A stretch of 64,000 nt of DNA from Phoenix dactylifera. Its lineage: Eukaryota > Streptophyta > Magnoliopsida > Arecales > Arecaceae. The stretch spans positions 18,300,129 through 18,364,128 of the forward strand of contig NC_052397.1 of NCBI RefSeq assembly GCF_009389715.1, written 5' to 3'. Shown here piece by piece: positions 23,501-35,351 of the stretch. The notes under the pieces were generated by a model. The model ran no database searches. It was not told the origin of the DNA and saw nothing but the letters and a program-made list of their open reading frames with translations. Made by a program: the position numbers and the translations under genes. Position 1 is the first letter of the stretch. Every line of letters starts with the position of its first letter.

Positions 23501-26500
23501 AAGCACAGCCATGGCATCAGCTGGAGTCATTCCTCTCTCTTGCAACTTGCAGTTTGTTCGACTAGAGTGTCACCTTCTGCTAAGAAACTAACCAGAGCTC
23601 TCGAGGCATGCCATACCTTACCATTATCTTTTCCTGAGGTAGCCGGAACGCCAGCTTCATTCATACCTCTAATTTTGTCAGTCTGTTGATTGCTTGATTT
23701 ACCAACCAATAACGATGCATTTTAATCATGGTTTCTTGTGGCTGAGGCACAGCATGGACGGAATGCTGACTCGGGAGGGGTGACAAGCCTCGCAGATCAT
23801 CTTGGAACTAGAATTGCCGATCACATTCCAGAGACACCCAACAGACTCTCTGAAGACATGGTCAGGAGCATGGGCGCCCTGTATCGCAGTTTGGCTGAGT
23901 CTCCTCTGGTGCATCAAGCCCTCTCATCTTCTCCTACTTCGTCCTTCTTGTCAAAGACTACATTTTCTCCCAATTTTATGGGATATACATCAAGTCCTGG
24001 CCGTAAAAGAGAATCCACTCTAGATGCACGCTTGGACAATCGCTTCCAGGTCGAAGGATTAAAGGAGTACGGCGGACCTTACAGTGCAATGCTAGAAGTA
24101 ACTTCTATTGGCAAGAAGAGTCGAAGATTTAACGATGTCAACGGCTTGCTGCACGACTATCAGTAAGTTTTCCTACTCCAGAACTTCAACTAAAAATCTG
24201 ATGCTTACCGAGGCACTTGTCAAGTCGCATTATACGTAATCTTAATTTCTTTCTTGTCTTAAGCATGTATGTTATTCCGACACACCGGTAATATTTCAAG
24301 CTTCATCATGATGTATGATCGGTTAGAATTTGAGACGTCGACTCCTTGGCTGGTGTCCCACAAGTAGTTCTCTCAATGAAACATGGACTTATTGGACTGC
24401 TAATTGCTTGTTAATTAAGTCTGATCTCTCAAAAGAAATATAGAATTACTGGAAACTTTTGACCTTTTTTTTTCAAATATGGTACTCAAATCTCTGCTCG
24501 CTGTATCTTTTTCTTCTTCGTCTTCTAGTTTTTTTTGGAGTGTGATCTCTGTTTGCTGTGCCATTAACTATGAGGCTAGATATTTTATTAATGTGCATGT
24601 TTCTCTGAACATCCGACAGAGGAGAGAAATCAGCTGACCAAATTAGTCATTTGTTCAATTCTTTTAATGTAATTTGATGAGATCAAAATTGAATCACTTC
24701 TCGTAACAGATTGCTTGTCCATCAATTGGAAACCGTTGATCCCAGAAAGATGAAGAACGAGGAGAAGCTTGCCTTCTGGATCAATGTGCACAATGCTATG
24801 ATGATGCATGTAACTGCTGTCTAATTTTTGAAGCTTGGTTGTCTTTGCCATGTGCTCTTTTTTTTTTTGGCAGCGATCCCTAAGTATCATCTCCTAACTA
24901 TTACTTATGTAATATGTAGGCGCATCTAGAGTATGGGATCCCTCAAAATAACATGAAAAGGGCATCATTACTCATGAAGGTGAATATAATCTCAGAAAGA
25001 GGCGAACTAAAAAGTGGTGTACTTGATGCAGATGTTGAGGGCAGCTATTCTGATTATAATCTTGTTTGTTACAGGCTAAATATAATATAGGTGGTCGTAC
25101 TATAAATGCAGACATGATACAAGGTTCAATTCTGGGATGCCGTACACATCCTCCTCGACAGGTGTTCTTTCTATGCTTCATATTATCCCTTAAAAGATCT
25201 ACCGGCTGTATCGATTTTCTTTTCTTTGTACAACATATTGAAGACTTCAAATTGGTAAAGATTGTGTTCTTAGGCTTGTGATTGTTATTCTATATCATCA
25301 AAATTTACATGGTGAAACTTTGTAAACTTCTCTCTCCAAATATTCTTCCTTTTAAAAATTCACAGAAAACACTACACTCCTAAATATGATTTTTTTGATC
25401 TTTTGATAGTCTTTTTTTTGTACAGTGTTCTCTAGCTTTTCATAAGCATGCCTGTTTTGTAGCCTCGTCTTCATAATGCGGCATTCATATACTATTCAAC
25501 AATCTTCACTCATCAAGCTATAAAATACACTTGACAAGTACTTTAACAAAAAGTATTTTGAAGAATTCCCTCCACAACTCCCTGAACTTGAGGTTCTTAA
25601 AATAGCATAAATGACATATATGATTTATAAATGCAGTGGAAGTCAACAATTTGGTAAGCCAACTTCTGAACTCTAGCTTGGTGCAAAAGCGTGCCTTAAA
25701 GAGCTGCTATATTTTCCGGTTGTCACTGTTGTGAACTTCGTTGCCATCTGTCTAAGCTTTTTTTTTTTTTTTTGTGAAATGTCTGTCTAAGCTTAATTAT
25801 CATGGAGATGAAACTCATTTCACAGGACCTCCTCATATTAGCTACTTATTGCTGATTAGTACTGCTAGTTTACTTTCTGCAATGATTCCTAACAAGTCTT
25901 GTTGTACTTGTAGTGGCTTCGGATATTACTCTCCCCCAAAATGAAGTTCAAAGATGGAGATGAGTGGCAAGCCTATGCCATTGAGCATCCTGAACCTCTG
26001 CTACATTTTGCACTTTGTTCAGGAAGCCATTCAGATCCTCCGGTAAAGTTTAAATTGCTTATACCTGAAATAAAACTGTCTCTGCTAATTAAGAACAATT
26101 ACATTCTCATATTGATTGGCTTTTCTTGGAAACTTGCATGCAATAGCCTACAGATAAAAACAACCATATCTTCGATCAGGAAAAAAAAAAGAACTTAAAA
26201 GCATTAACAACAAGTCTCTTTGATCTGGCTCTGCATCTTTTTTTTATTTTTCCCTCTTTCTCCCTTATGATAGGTCCGCATATACACTCCAAAGAGATTG
26301 TTCCAACAGCTGGGAGTTGCAAAAGAGCAGTACTTCCAGGCTACCGTCTGTACTCGAAAGGATCAGACGATTCTTTTACCAAAGATTATAGACTCTTTTG
26401 CAAAGGACTCCAATTTAAGGGAGCAAGGTTTACTGGACATGATTCGATGCTATCTTCCTAAGACTCTAAGAATGGTTGTGCGTCGATGGCAACAGAAAAG

Positions 26501-26579
26501 ATGCTGCAAGATCATTGAATGGGTACCTCACAACTGCACTTTCAGGTATTTGCTTTCGAGAGAATTGACAAATCTTTAG
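20599..26579 (+). CDS. MIP1-type leucine-zipper / DUF547 protein (9 exons recognised, N-terminus incomplete)
   Basis: Exons: 20599-20668, 21182-21262, 22043-22159, 23195-23638, 23747-24162, 24710-24809, 24920-24979, 25075-25161, 25914-26042 and 26274-26579 (ten segments; the first is the least certain). All junctions are GT-AG and phases agree, giving about 602 residues. The N-terminal part is a coiled coil, SSLKQEIQQLEKRLQDQ...ALEKALGY then TKELIREIAMLELEVMYLEQ (ternary complex factor MIP1 leucine zipper). The C-terminal half is DUF547: DYQLLVHQLETVDPRKM, KLAFWINVHNAMMMHAHLEY, GCRTHPPRQWLR, PEPLLHFALCSGSHSDPPVR, and WVPHNCTFRYLLSREL at the end. The molecular role of DUF547 is unknown. The first exon starts mid-codon, so a further upstream exon is expected; the in-frame ATG at 20663 is an alternative start. 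Confidence 0.92.
22435..22890. repeat. Diverged direct repeats inside intron of the DUF547 gene
   Basis: Two related segments (about 22435-22590 and 22600-22880) share CTTAAGCTGTT and then AGAACA(G/A)CT(T/C)AA(A/C)C followed by GAAGAAGGACTCGAAAAATA or its diverged version. They look like an old dispersed repeat with a partial duplication. No open frame of interest. Confidence 0.5.
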
Positions 26580-27121
26580 ATAAACTGACACCATCTAATG
26601 TTTCTATTGGAGAACATGGTCCGCCTCTGTGCATTAGATGGAGGTGAGTTGGGTCCTTTTTTTTTTTTTAATTTGAGTGCGCGTGGAGTGTATAAAAGAG
26701 TTGATTTATGAGGATATAAAGGCTGCTGACACTGTATTGGTGTACATAATTCAGTGGTACTTGCACAAGGTGGACATCAGATTAGCCTCTCTCTTCTCAC
26801 CAAACATCAGATTAGTCTACATTAGTTTCGCCTGTGACTGAAAATCTGCTTTGATATTTATTATACACTTGTGCCTGGGATCGAGTCCCACCTGCACCTC
26901 TTTAGAATTTAAAATGTCAGCAAATTGGGTGGGGGCTGGAAACCCCTTCTGTTGTCTTAAATAAGGAAAAGCCATGTATATATACACTGTGCCTGAAGAA
27001 ACATGGCCAGTTATTAACTAGATCTTGCTTCCTGTGGTGCTCATGCATTGGAGCTGGATTTAGAGAGCACGATCTGAAAAGAGTGACAGAGTTCTAAAAG
27101 ACACGGGCGAAACGAGAATCA

Positions 27122-27137
27122 AAGAGAGCTGTACTCC
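27122..27137. repeat. Left target-site duplication of the LINE insertion
   Basis: AAGAGAGCTGTACTCC here is identical to the 16 bases at 28003-28018. Confidence 0.9.
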
Positions 27138-28002
27138 AGATTGGATTCATTGGTTGAGAGTTTCCATGCGGAGGCCCAGTACTGTTGAGGCCGGGATCCG
27201 GTGGGCTTATTTGGCTCATTCTATATGATTGGATAGGAATGCTGGAATCTTTGAGGGCAGACGGTTACCTCCGAGGGTGGTGGTGGACAGAGCTATGCGT
27301 CTTGCCAGGGAGGTTACCACTACTACCGTCAGGTCTTCTTCTGAGATGGCCAGGGACATCTGGGGTACTCTTTCCGCTGTCACAGCGCCCAGGTTCGCCC
27401 TAGTCTCTTGGGTACCCCCACCCCTTGGTCATCTCAAAGTGAACTTTGATGGTAGTATGTCGGTGGACGGGGTGTCTGGAGGAGTTGGCTTTGTCATCAG
27501 AGACCATCTGGGTGGTTTGATAGCAGCTGGTGGCCGCCGTGCGCCGGGACTTACTGCTGTCGGTGCGGAGCTGCGGGCAGTCTGGGAGGGGATATCTTAT
27601 GCGAGGCGGGTACTTCGTGCTGAGCATATATGCCTTGAGGGGGACTCCTCTGTGGTGATCGAGTGGATTCGGGGAGTAGACAGATATGGTGATGGTCATC
27701 CCCTCATCCGTGAGATTCGAAGATTGGCGCAGGAGTCCAGTGATTTCCGGGCGTTACATGTTTTCCGGGAGGCAAACAGTGCAGCAGACTGGGTTGCCTC
27801 TTTTGTTGCCCGGCATTCCAGGGAGGTTACATGGACATCTGTAGGAGATATTCCTCCTACCCTGTATGCTTTACTTTCTTTTGATATGGCTGGATGTACT
27901 CAAGTTAGAGCTATATGAAATGCCGCTTTTATCGAGAAAAAAAAAAAGAAAAAAAAAAAGAAAAAGAAGAAGAAGAAGAAGAAGAAGAAGAAGAAGAAGA
28001 AG
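27138..28002 (+). mobile_element. 5'-truncated L1-type LINE with RNase H domain and A-rich tail
   Basis: An 865-bp insertion bounded by a perfect 16-bp target duplication. It carries an open frame to 27918 ending in an RNase H-like domain of the plant LINE type: KVNFDGS, GVGFVIRDHLG, AELRAVWEGI, LEGDSSVVIEWI and HVFREANSAADWVA. Counting from 27229, acidic residues D74, E114, D139 and D187 fit the D-E-D-D catalytic set. The element ends in an A/GAA-rich tail (27939-28002). The endonuclease and reverse transcriptase parts are absent, as expected for 5' truncation. It sits about 560 bp past the stop of the DUF547 gene, possibly in its 3' untranslated or downstream region. The exact duplication and open frame suggest a fairly recent insertion. 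Confidence 0.92.
27939..28002 (+). repeat. A-rich tail grown into (GAA)n
   Basis: Runs of A interrupted by single G, followed by a clean (GAA)n array up to the right target duplication. This is consistent with a LINE poly-A tail that expanded into a trinucleotide microsatellite. Confidence 0.85.
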
Positions 28003-28018
28003 AAGAGAGCTGTACTCC
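28003..28018. repeat. Right target-site duplication of the LINE insertion
   Basis: Exact copy of bases 27122-27137. Confidence 0.9.
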
Positions 28019-28707
28019 GTTGTTTTGAAGGTGAACGCAGATATTTTGCTTTGAGGTAAAGAAGCCGACACCATTGTGGTTAGCATGCAGAGCAGATCAG
28101 TCGCAGTAGCATTCTGCAGGCTGTCCTTTCGGAAAGTAAATATTGTCCTCCTCCTAAAACAAGATCTAGAATGCCAGTGGAGTGGAACAGGAATTCTCAT
28201 GATTCAAGCGTCGTACGGATTCTTTCTTGCAATAATCATACGTATATTCCCACTTGATAAACCATAGATGACCTGCAAATCTAGATATTTGAAATTAAAA
28301 AAGTAAGCATTTAGAAGTAGGGGCCTCCAAGAAATGTTACAATAAATAGTTGGATGATTCAAGCTTAGGCTCATAAATACTTTCTTTAATTGTGCAGTAT
28401 CAGTACATGGCAGATGGAACCTGAGAAATGGTAATACATCTGTACCATTGCAGCTTCTACAAATCAGAAAAGAATATTGTCATTATACAAGCTAAAAAAA
28501 GAACCTGAAAAATGGAACCTTGGAAAAAAAGTATTTCCCACTTTATTTACATCTATGAATCGAAAAAACAAATAAGAATGCATTAAAAGAAAGAAAGAAA
28601 CAAAGAAAGGAAGAAATTGCCGACCCACACTAAAGGCTCATGAAGACTCGAGACTGGAGATTAATCAGCTGCGGCAATCCGCAAGAACACGTTCGTGCGG
28701 CATGCCA
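28019..28707. other. Spacer between convergent DUF547 and MIZ1-like genes
   Basis: Presumably holds the 3' ends of both genes. AT-rich, with a GAAA-rich run at 28588-28615. No gene seen. Confidence 0.5.
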
Positions 28708-29304
28708 TCAGTGTCGGACGCGGAGGAAGAAGAAGCTGAGCTCGTGGGCTCCCAGGAAGCCGGCGGGGCCCACCAGATGGTACGACTCCGAGTCGGCGGA
28801 ACCCACCACCCTGTCGAACCTCCCCCTCATGTACGTGAAGCCGCCGACGCCCCTCCCAGCGCCGGCGGAGACCGCGCGCATCGACTCCAGCGCCCGGGCC
28901 TCCGCCTCCGTGGGCGCCGCCCGCCGGGTCCCGAAGCCGGCCCGCCGCCCGTCGCAGGAGACCGCCCACGCGGGCTCCGCCAGCAGCGGGCCGGCGCCCC
29001 CGGACTCGCACTCGAAAGTGATCCGGGCGGCGCCGGCGAGCTGGCAGGGGGCGAGGGGTAGGTCGAGGAGGAGGAGAGTGGGGCCCGCGGGGCTGCCGTC
29101 CTGGAGGAAGAGGCGGAGCCTCCTGTTGGCGTCGTCGTCGGGGGGGTGGAGGATGGTGCCGGTGACGGCGGGCGGGCGGGGGCTGAACAGGGGGAAGATG
29201 ATGGGCTTGCAGGGGAGCATCAGGGCGTCCGCGATCCAGAGGAACGTGCTCCGCCACGCCGCCGCGTGGTTGCTGTCCTCGTCTTGTTTCTTGCTGCTGG
29301 CCAT
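28708..29304 (-). CDS. MIZU-KUSSEI 1-like (DUF617) protein
   Basis: Single-exon frame of 198 residues. Family landmarks are visible: residues 47-60 (VTGTILHPPDDDAN, the GT-F/L strand), LFLQDGSPAGPTLLLLDLPLAP (65-86), RITFECE (94-100), LLAEPAWAVSCDGRRAGFGTRR (107-128), EARALESMRAVSAGAG (135-150), TYMRGRFDRVVGSADSESYHLVGP (157-180) and ELSFFFLRV at the C-terminus. In Arabidopsis the founding member MIZ1 is needed for root hydrotropism and associates with the endoplasmic reticulum surface; the role of this paralogue is unknown. The start at 29304 gives MASSKKQDED and is the only sensible start. High GC in coding sequence, with AT-rich flanks. The residues before 47 include a short hydrophobic segment (FLWIADALMLPCKPIIFPLF) typical of the family. 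Confidence 0.93.
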   Translation of the reverse strand: MASSKKQDEDSNHAAAWRSTFLWIADALMLPCKPIIFPLFSPRPPAVTGTILHPPDDDANRRLRLFLQDGSPAGPTLLLLDLPLAPCQLAGAARITFECESGGAGPLLAEPAWAVSCDGRRAGFGTRRAAPTEAEARALESMRAVSAGAGRGVGGFTYMRGRFDRVVGSADSESYHLVGPAGFLGAHELSFFFLRVRH

Positions 29305-29415
29305 GTGACGTCGCGATCAAATTTCAAGCTAGAATCGAAGGGGAAATAACAAAAAAAAAAAAAAAAGTGACGAAGGAGAAGAGAAGATAACGATGTGATT
29401 GGGATTTTGGGAGGG

Positions 29416-29423
29416 GTATATAC
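29416..29423 (-). promoter_or_regulatory. Possible TATA box of the MIZ1-like gene
   Basis: GTATATACC on the minus strand lies about 115 bp upstream of the start codon, a plausible distance for a TATA element plus short leader. No other support. Confidence 0.4.
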
Positions 29424-31499
29424 GTGTGAATTTATCGAGAAAGGACGAAAGGAGAAGCGGATAAAGTCGACGTTAGCGGGAAGCACGGGATCGCTCCCAG
29501 GATGTGATCTTAGCTCGCATTCTCGTTAGTTAATCTGGCGGGCTGGGGTATATTTGAAATAGACATTATTTTATGGATTATTATGGATGTGTCTGTAGCT
29601 TATTTCGCGAGCGTGAGTGGACTCGGAAGGTACGAACAGATGTGCAACCTGCTCTTCCATCTCATCATAGTTTTTTTTTTTTTTCCAATCGGAAAAATGA
29701 GGGCACAGAAAGGGAACGGATGGAGGAGATTGTTTCGAAGAGTAGTGAGAAGATTTGGAAATAATAGCACGAAGCGGTGCCCGCGACGCACCGGAAGCGC
29801 TGCATGCGCATCGCGAGTCCCGCCATCTCCGCGGCCATTTTGCTAACCCGACTAGTTAAAAACCAGTAAATTTCTCCGTTTTTTTGTTGCATTCCAGTCA
29901 TGCACTCCGGTGGTTGTAAGTACAGAGATCTCAAATTAACAGAATTTGGAGACAAAAAATATCTCTGAGTTCAATAAACAAATTGGTATATTAATATATT
30001 ATTAATATATCAATATTATATATATATATTAATTATATATATATATTATATTTAATACATTATTAATCATATTATTACTCAGTTATATTTAAAAAATATA
30101 ATAAATATATATTATTGTACCCTATATTTACATTATGATATTATTTGATATATTACTTCTTATTTTTCTAATCAAAATAAATATTAGTATTTAAGTATAA
30201 ATGAATATACTAATTCTACAATAACAACTAATACAATTTTATAGGATTAATAATTTTGGCTATCAAAATTATAGCTAGCTTATGCAAAAAATTCTACATA
30301 TAAATTGTATGGACCTGCCGAAAGACATTTATGTGTATTTTTTTATAATTTATTTGAGAATTTTATTTAGTAGTTGTAAAATATGTGGAATATATTAGGT
30401 ATAGTTTTAGCATGGTATGGTACACGATATTGGATTATTATGATTTATCAAACAGGTTACTTATAGATGACCATAAATTTTTAATTAGTAGAATATAGTG
30501 TACCAAATGTGGTTATCTTAAATTATTGAAGATCAAATTCATTTGGGATAAAAATCACCTATGACCTAAACTTAGTGTAGTGACCTCCTTTAGGTCAACC
30601 AACACCATCTTAAATGAACTAGTGGCATGAGCATCGAGATCAAATCATGGACGTCCCACAAGCGTCACCTGGGAGAGGGAGGAGAAAGGAAACAAGAAGC
30701 CTCTTTTGTGTTCTTTCTTGGAGGGTGGTGAAGAGGCAATGGAGGAAGAAGAGAGTGGAGTGGTCATGGCTCGAACCTAAGAGCTCTATTACAGTGGATG
30801 AGGCAAAGAAGCCATTCTTAGCGGCTTGGAAGATGAGGGGAGGGGGGTTTCAGGCTTTCAGCCAAAAAAAAAAAAGGGGTGGTGGGAGGGGAGACGTTGA
30901 CGATGCCCTAAAATCCTTGGAGCAGCAGCTTGCCATTTCGCAGGCCCTCTCTTGCAGCTTTTTAAAATTTATAAAAACCCATAACACTAAGTTGAGAAGA
31001 CTTGTTGGAAGAGAATAAAGATAATGTGATATATCAAAGGCATCATGCTCGGTGAAATGAGATAACTACATTATATAATAGCCATTATATAATAGCTTTA
31101 CATGAGGCTGGTTGCACAATTATAGACATAATTATAGTGACATGATATGTCATAAATTCCAAGATTTGTCAACTATACACAAATATTGGCCTTCTGAGTC
31201 TGATTGTCTTCCATGTTTAGAATTGTATGATGTCATCTATTGTATATGGGATCACCCATCAACACATCCCTAAATTCATTTCTACCACCATGAAAAAGGT
31301 GAGATGAAAACGGTGATCGTTAATTGATTTCATGTTGAAGTACCACTTTGATGTCTTGGAATGTCTACCAATTGGTGTCGCATTTATGTTGCGTCTGATT
31401 CATTGATTATTGATACTGACCAATCCTAAATCAATTTGTGTTCTGTCTAATCATTTCATTTAACATTAACTACACTGGCTAACTTCTGAGCTATGCTTA

Positions 31500-31870
31500 G
31501 CTGAAAGGAAAAAAAAAATGGCGCAGGGACGTTCCCATTCCTCTAGATTCTTTTCCCAGAAATGGAAGGTCTGAGTTCCTAAAGCATTTCACATGAGTCC
31601 AGCTCGTAGTGAGCTTCGATGAGAAGATGAAGGTGGTCCTCAATGCTCCAAGCTTTTCTTCCGGCATTCCCCTGCGAGGCAACTGGAGCAAACCTTTTCA
31701 TGCATAGTAGGTAGAAGTTTGGAAAAAGAGGATTCAAGGTAGAGTCTTCAAGCCATACATCTTCCCAGAAGTTGATGTCATTTCCATTGCCAATACAGAA
31801 CTAAATCCTATGCCGTGGAGGTGGCACCGAAGCAACGATATTCCTCCAAACCGGTGATAATACACGCTTC
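31500..31870 (-). mobile_element. L1-type LINE remnant (reverse-transcriptase C-terminal region)
   Basis: On the minus strand, 31860-31690 reads SPVWRNIV...CIGNGNDINFWEDVWLEDSTLNPLFPNFYLL. This matches the plant LINE signature of an ordered G-N-G, I-x-F-W-x-D-x-W-L, L-x-x-x-F-P-x-L-Y. An in-frame stop lies within the segment, and the flanks do not continue the domain. It is a short decayed fragment. Confidence 0.6.
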
Positions 31871-32224
31871 TTCCTCCGCTGATAAGCGCTTAACCTTTTT
31901 GTGAGGATTCCAAATCACTTGCTTTCTCCTATGATGATTCCAAATCACTGAGTTTGGAAATCAAAATATTCCATTATCGGTCTAAAAATTGTTCTCTTTA
32001 AGACTTCACCATCGGCAAATGAGGTCCTGTTCCATTCGAGATCTGCTTGCATTGCATCTATGGGACTAGAATTTGAGACAGCTTGTTGAAAAGGTTAAAT
32101 TACTTCACAGATTAGTTGCCACCAAGAACACCTGGTAGTTATGAGATTTGTGTTGGGAAGGGTACTCGAAAAAGGTTATTCAACTGCTGACACATTTTGC
32201 TAATGTCACTCACTCACTCACTGA

Positions 32225-33008
32225 TTATTTTTCTTTTTCTTTCTTTTTCTTCTCTTTTCTTCTTTTTCTTTCCTTTCCTTCTTTTTCTTTCCTTTTTCTT
32301 CTTTTTTTTTTCTTTTCTTCTTTTTCTTTCCTTTTCTTTCTTTTTTTTTCTTTTCTTTTTTCTTCTATTCTTCTCCTCCCTTCTTATTTATTTATTTTTA
32401 TTTTATTTTATTGAAATATATTTAATTATTATCTTAATTATTTATTTATTTCTTTATTTATTCATTCGTAGATATAATTATTTATGCATTTATTTATTTA
32501 TTTATTTATTTCTTTTTTCTTCTTTTCTTCTTTTCTTCCTTTTTCTTTTCTTTTTTTTCCTTTTTCTTCTTCTTTTTCTTTTCTTTTTTCTTCTCTTCTT
32601 CTCCTCCCTCCTTATTTATTTATTTATTATTTTATTTCATTGAAATATATTTAGTTATTATCTTAATTATTTATTTATTTCTTTATTCGTTCATTCCTAG
32701 ATATATTTATATATGCATTTATTTATTTATTTATTTCTTATTTTTTTCTTTTTTCTTCTTTTCTTTTTTTTTCTTTTTTCTTTTTTTTTCTTTTCTTTTT
32801 TCTTCTCTTCTTCCCCTCCCTTCTTATTTATTTATTTATTATTTTATTTCATTGAAATATATTTAGTTATTATCTTAATTATTTATTTATTTTTTTATTC
32901 CTTCATTCGTAAATATATTTATTTATACATTTATTTATTTATTTTTCTTCTTTTCTCTCTTTTTTTTTTCTTTTTCTTCTTTTCTTTTTTCTTCGCTTCT
33001 TCTCCTCC
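32225..33008 (+). repeat. T-rich minisatellite with a 210-230-bp higher-order repeat
   Basis: TTTTCTTCTTTTC tracts alternate with TTATTTATTT tracts. The landmark TTGAAATATATTTA recurs at 32411, 32640 and 32852 (spacings 229 and 212), each followed by ATTATCTTAATTATTTATTTATTT-like sequence and a TTCATTC motif. At least three higher-order units. The phenylalanine/leucine-rich open frames over it are artefacts. Confidence 0.85.
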
Positions 33009-33400
33009 CGCGAGGTCGGCGGCGCCGAAAGGAGGGCAGGCCATGGCGGCCGCAGGAGGGGGTCGGCCGATGGCCGGCGGTGGTGCGCGGTTGGCGAGCC
33101 ATGGCGGCCGCGGGCGCGAGCGGAGGCCTCCTGCTCCTCCTCTAGATCCTGCCACGGATCTCTTCTTCGCTTGGAGGGCAGGGCTCGGGGAAGACATCTT
33201 TCCACCGGATCAGGGCGCGGTCGATGGCGACGCGGTGGATCTCCTTTCCGCATTTGTCGTGGCCGGTCGGCGACGAGGTTTTGCCCTTTCTCCACAGAAG
33301 ATCTTGGCTTGGGAGAGGAAGGGGGCTCGGGAGGGGGCGGGCTATGGCCGGCGGGGCGGAGAGAGAACAGGGGCTTGGGAGAGAGAGGACGCCCAAAAAA
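33009..33400. other. GC-rich patch abutting the T-rich minisatellite, unidentified
   Basis: The boundary near 33008 is abrupt, from pyrimidine-only to GC-rich sequence with GGCCATGGCGGCCG motifs (33041-33051 and 33100-33111). Overlapping open frames exist in several phases on both strands, but none shows a family motif. It may be a fragment of a mobile element or a decayed promoter island. Confidence 0.35.
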
Positions 33401-33851
33401 AAAAAAAATCTAGGCGTGAGGGAGAGAGAATACCCACCAAAAAAATGTTTGGAAATTGAGTAACCCAGCGAGGAGGAGTAAAGGGTATTTTTGTCTCTGG
33501 ATATAAATCTAAAATCGTAAAGGCTCGGAAGTTAAACCACCAATCAACATGGACTTTTCTTTAGGGTCCGATCTAACACGGGACTGCCCATCGATTACCC
33601 CATATTCTTATGTCCTCCGGGCGGCGGCCGCCCATGGTTTTGCGCCAGGCTGCGGCATGGAATCCCATTTGAGTTGTTTTTCAACTTTGAAAGGGTGCAT
33701 GTTGCCTTCCCGCATCCCCCAAGGGCCAGTTTTTTTTTTTTTTCGGTCCCAAGGGCCAGTTTTAAGATACAACATTGACCCGTCTCCGTCTCCGTCTCCA
33801 TCTCCACCTCCAGGGGTGCCGCCCGGTCCGAGCTCCAAGCCACCACCCAAC

Positions 33852-35351
<1,500 letters not shown>

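Larger units (their letters stand above)
29500..33540. other. Intergenic region between divergent MIZ1-like and phytoglobin genes
   Basis: Very AT-rich from 29980 to 30550, with TATTAATATA runs. A frame at 30647-31018 has no recognisable motif. A LINE remnant (31500-31870), a T-rich minisatellite (32225-33008) and a GC-rich patch (33009-33400) are listed separately. Confidence 0.5.

Noticed and set aside
28640-29349. Plus-strand frames of 222 and 119 codons and a 219-codon minus-strand frame over the MIZ1-like gene
   Set aside because: Shadows of a GC-rich coding sequence; only the 198-codon minus frame carries DUF617 motifs.
30647-31018. 123-codon plus-strand frame rich in Arg/Lys
   Set aside because: No family motif; purine-rich composition explains both the open frame and the basic residues.
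32148-33459. Long phenylalanine/leucine-rich frames with apparent membrane segments
   Set aside because: Pure translation of the T-rich minisatellite; the GC-rich tail joins it only by chance.
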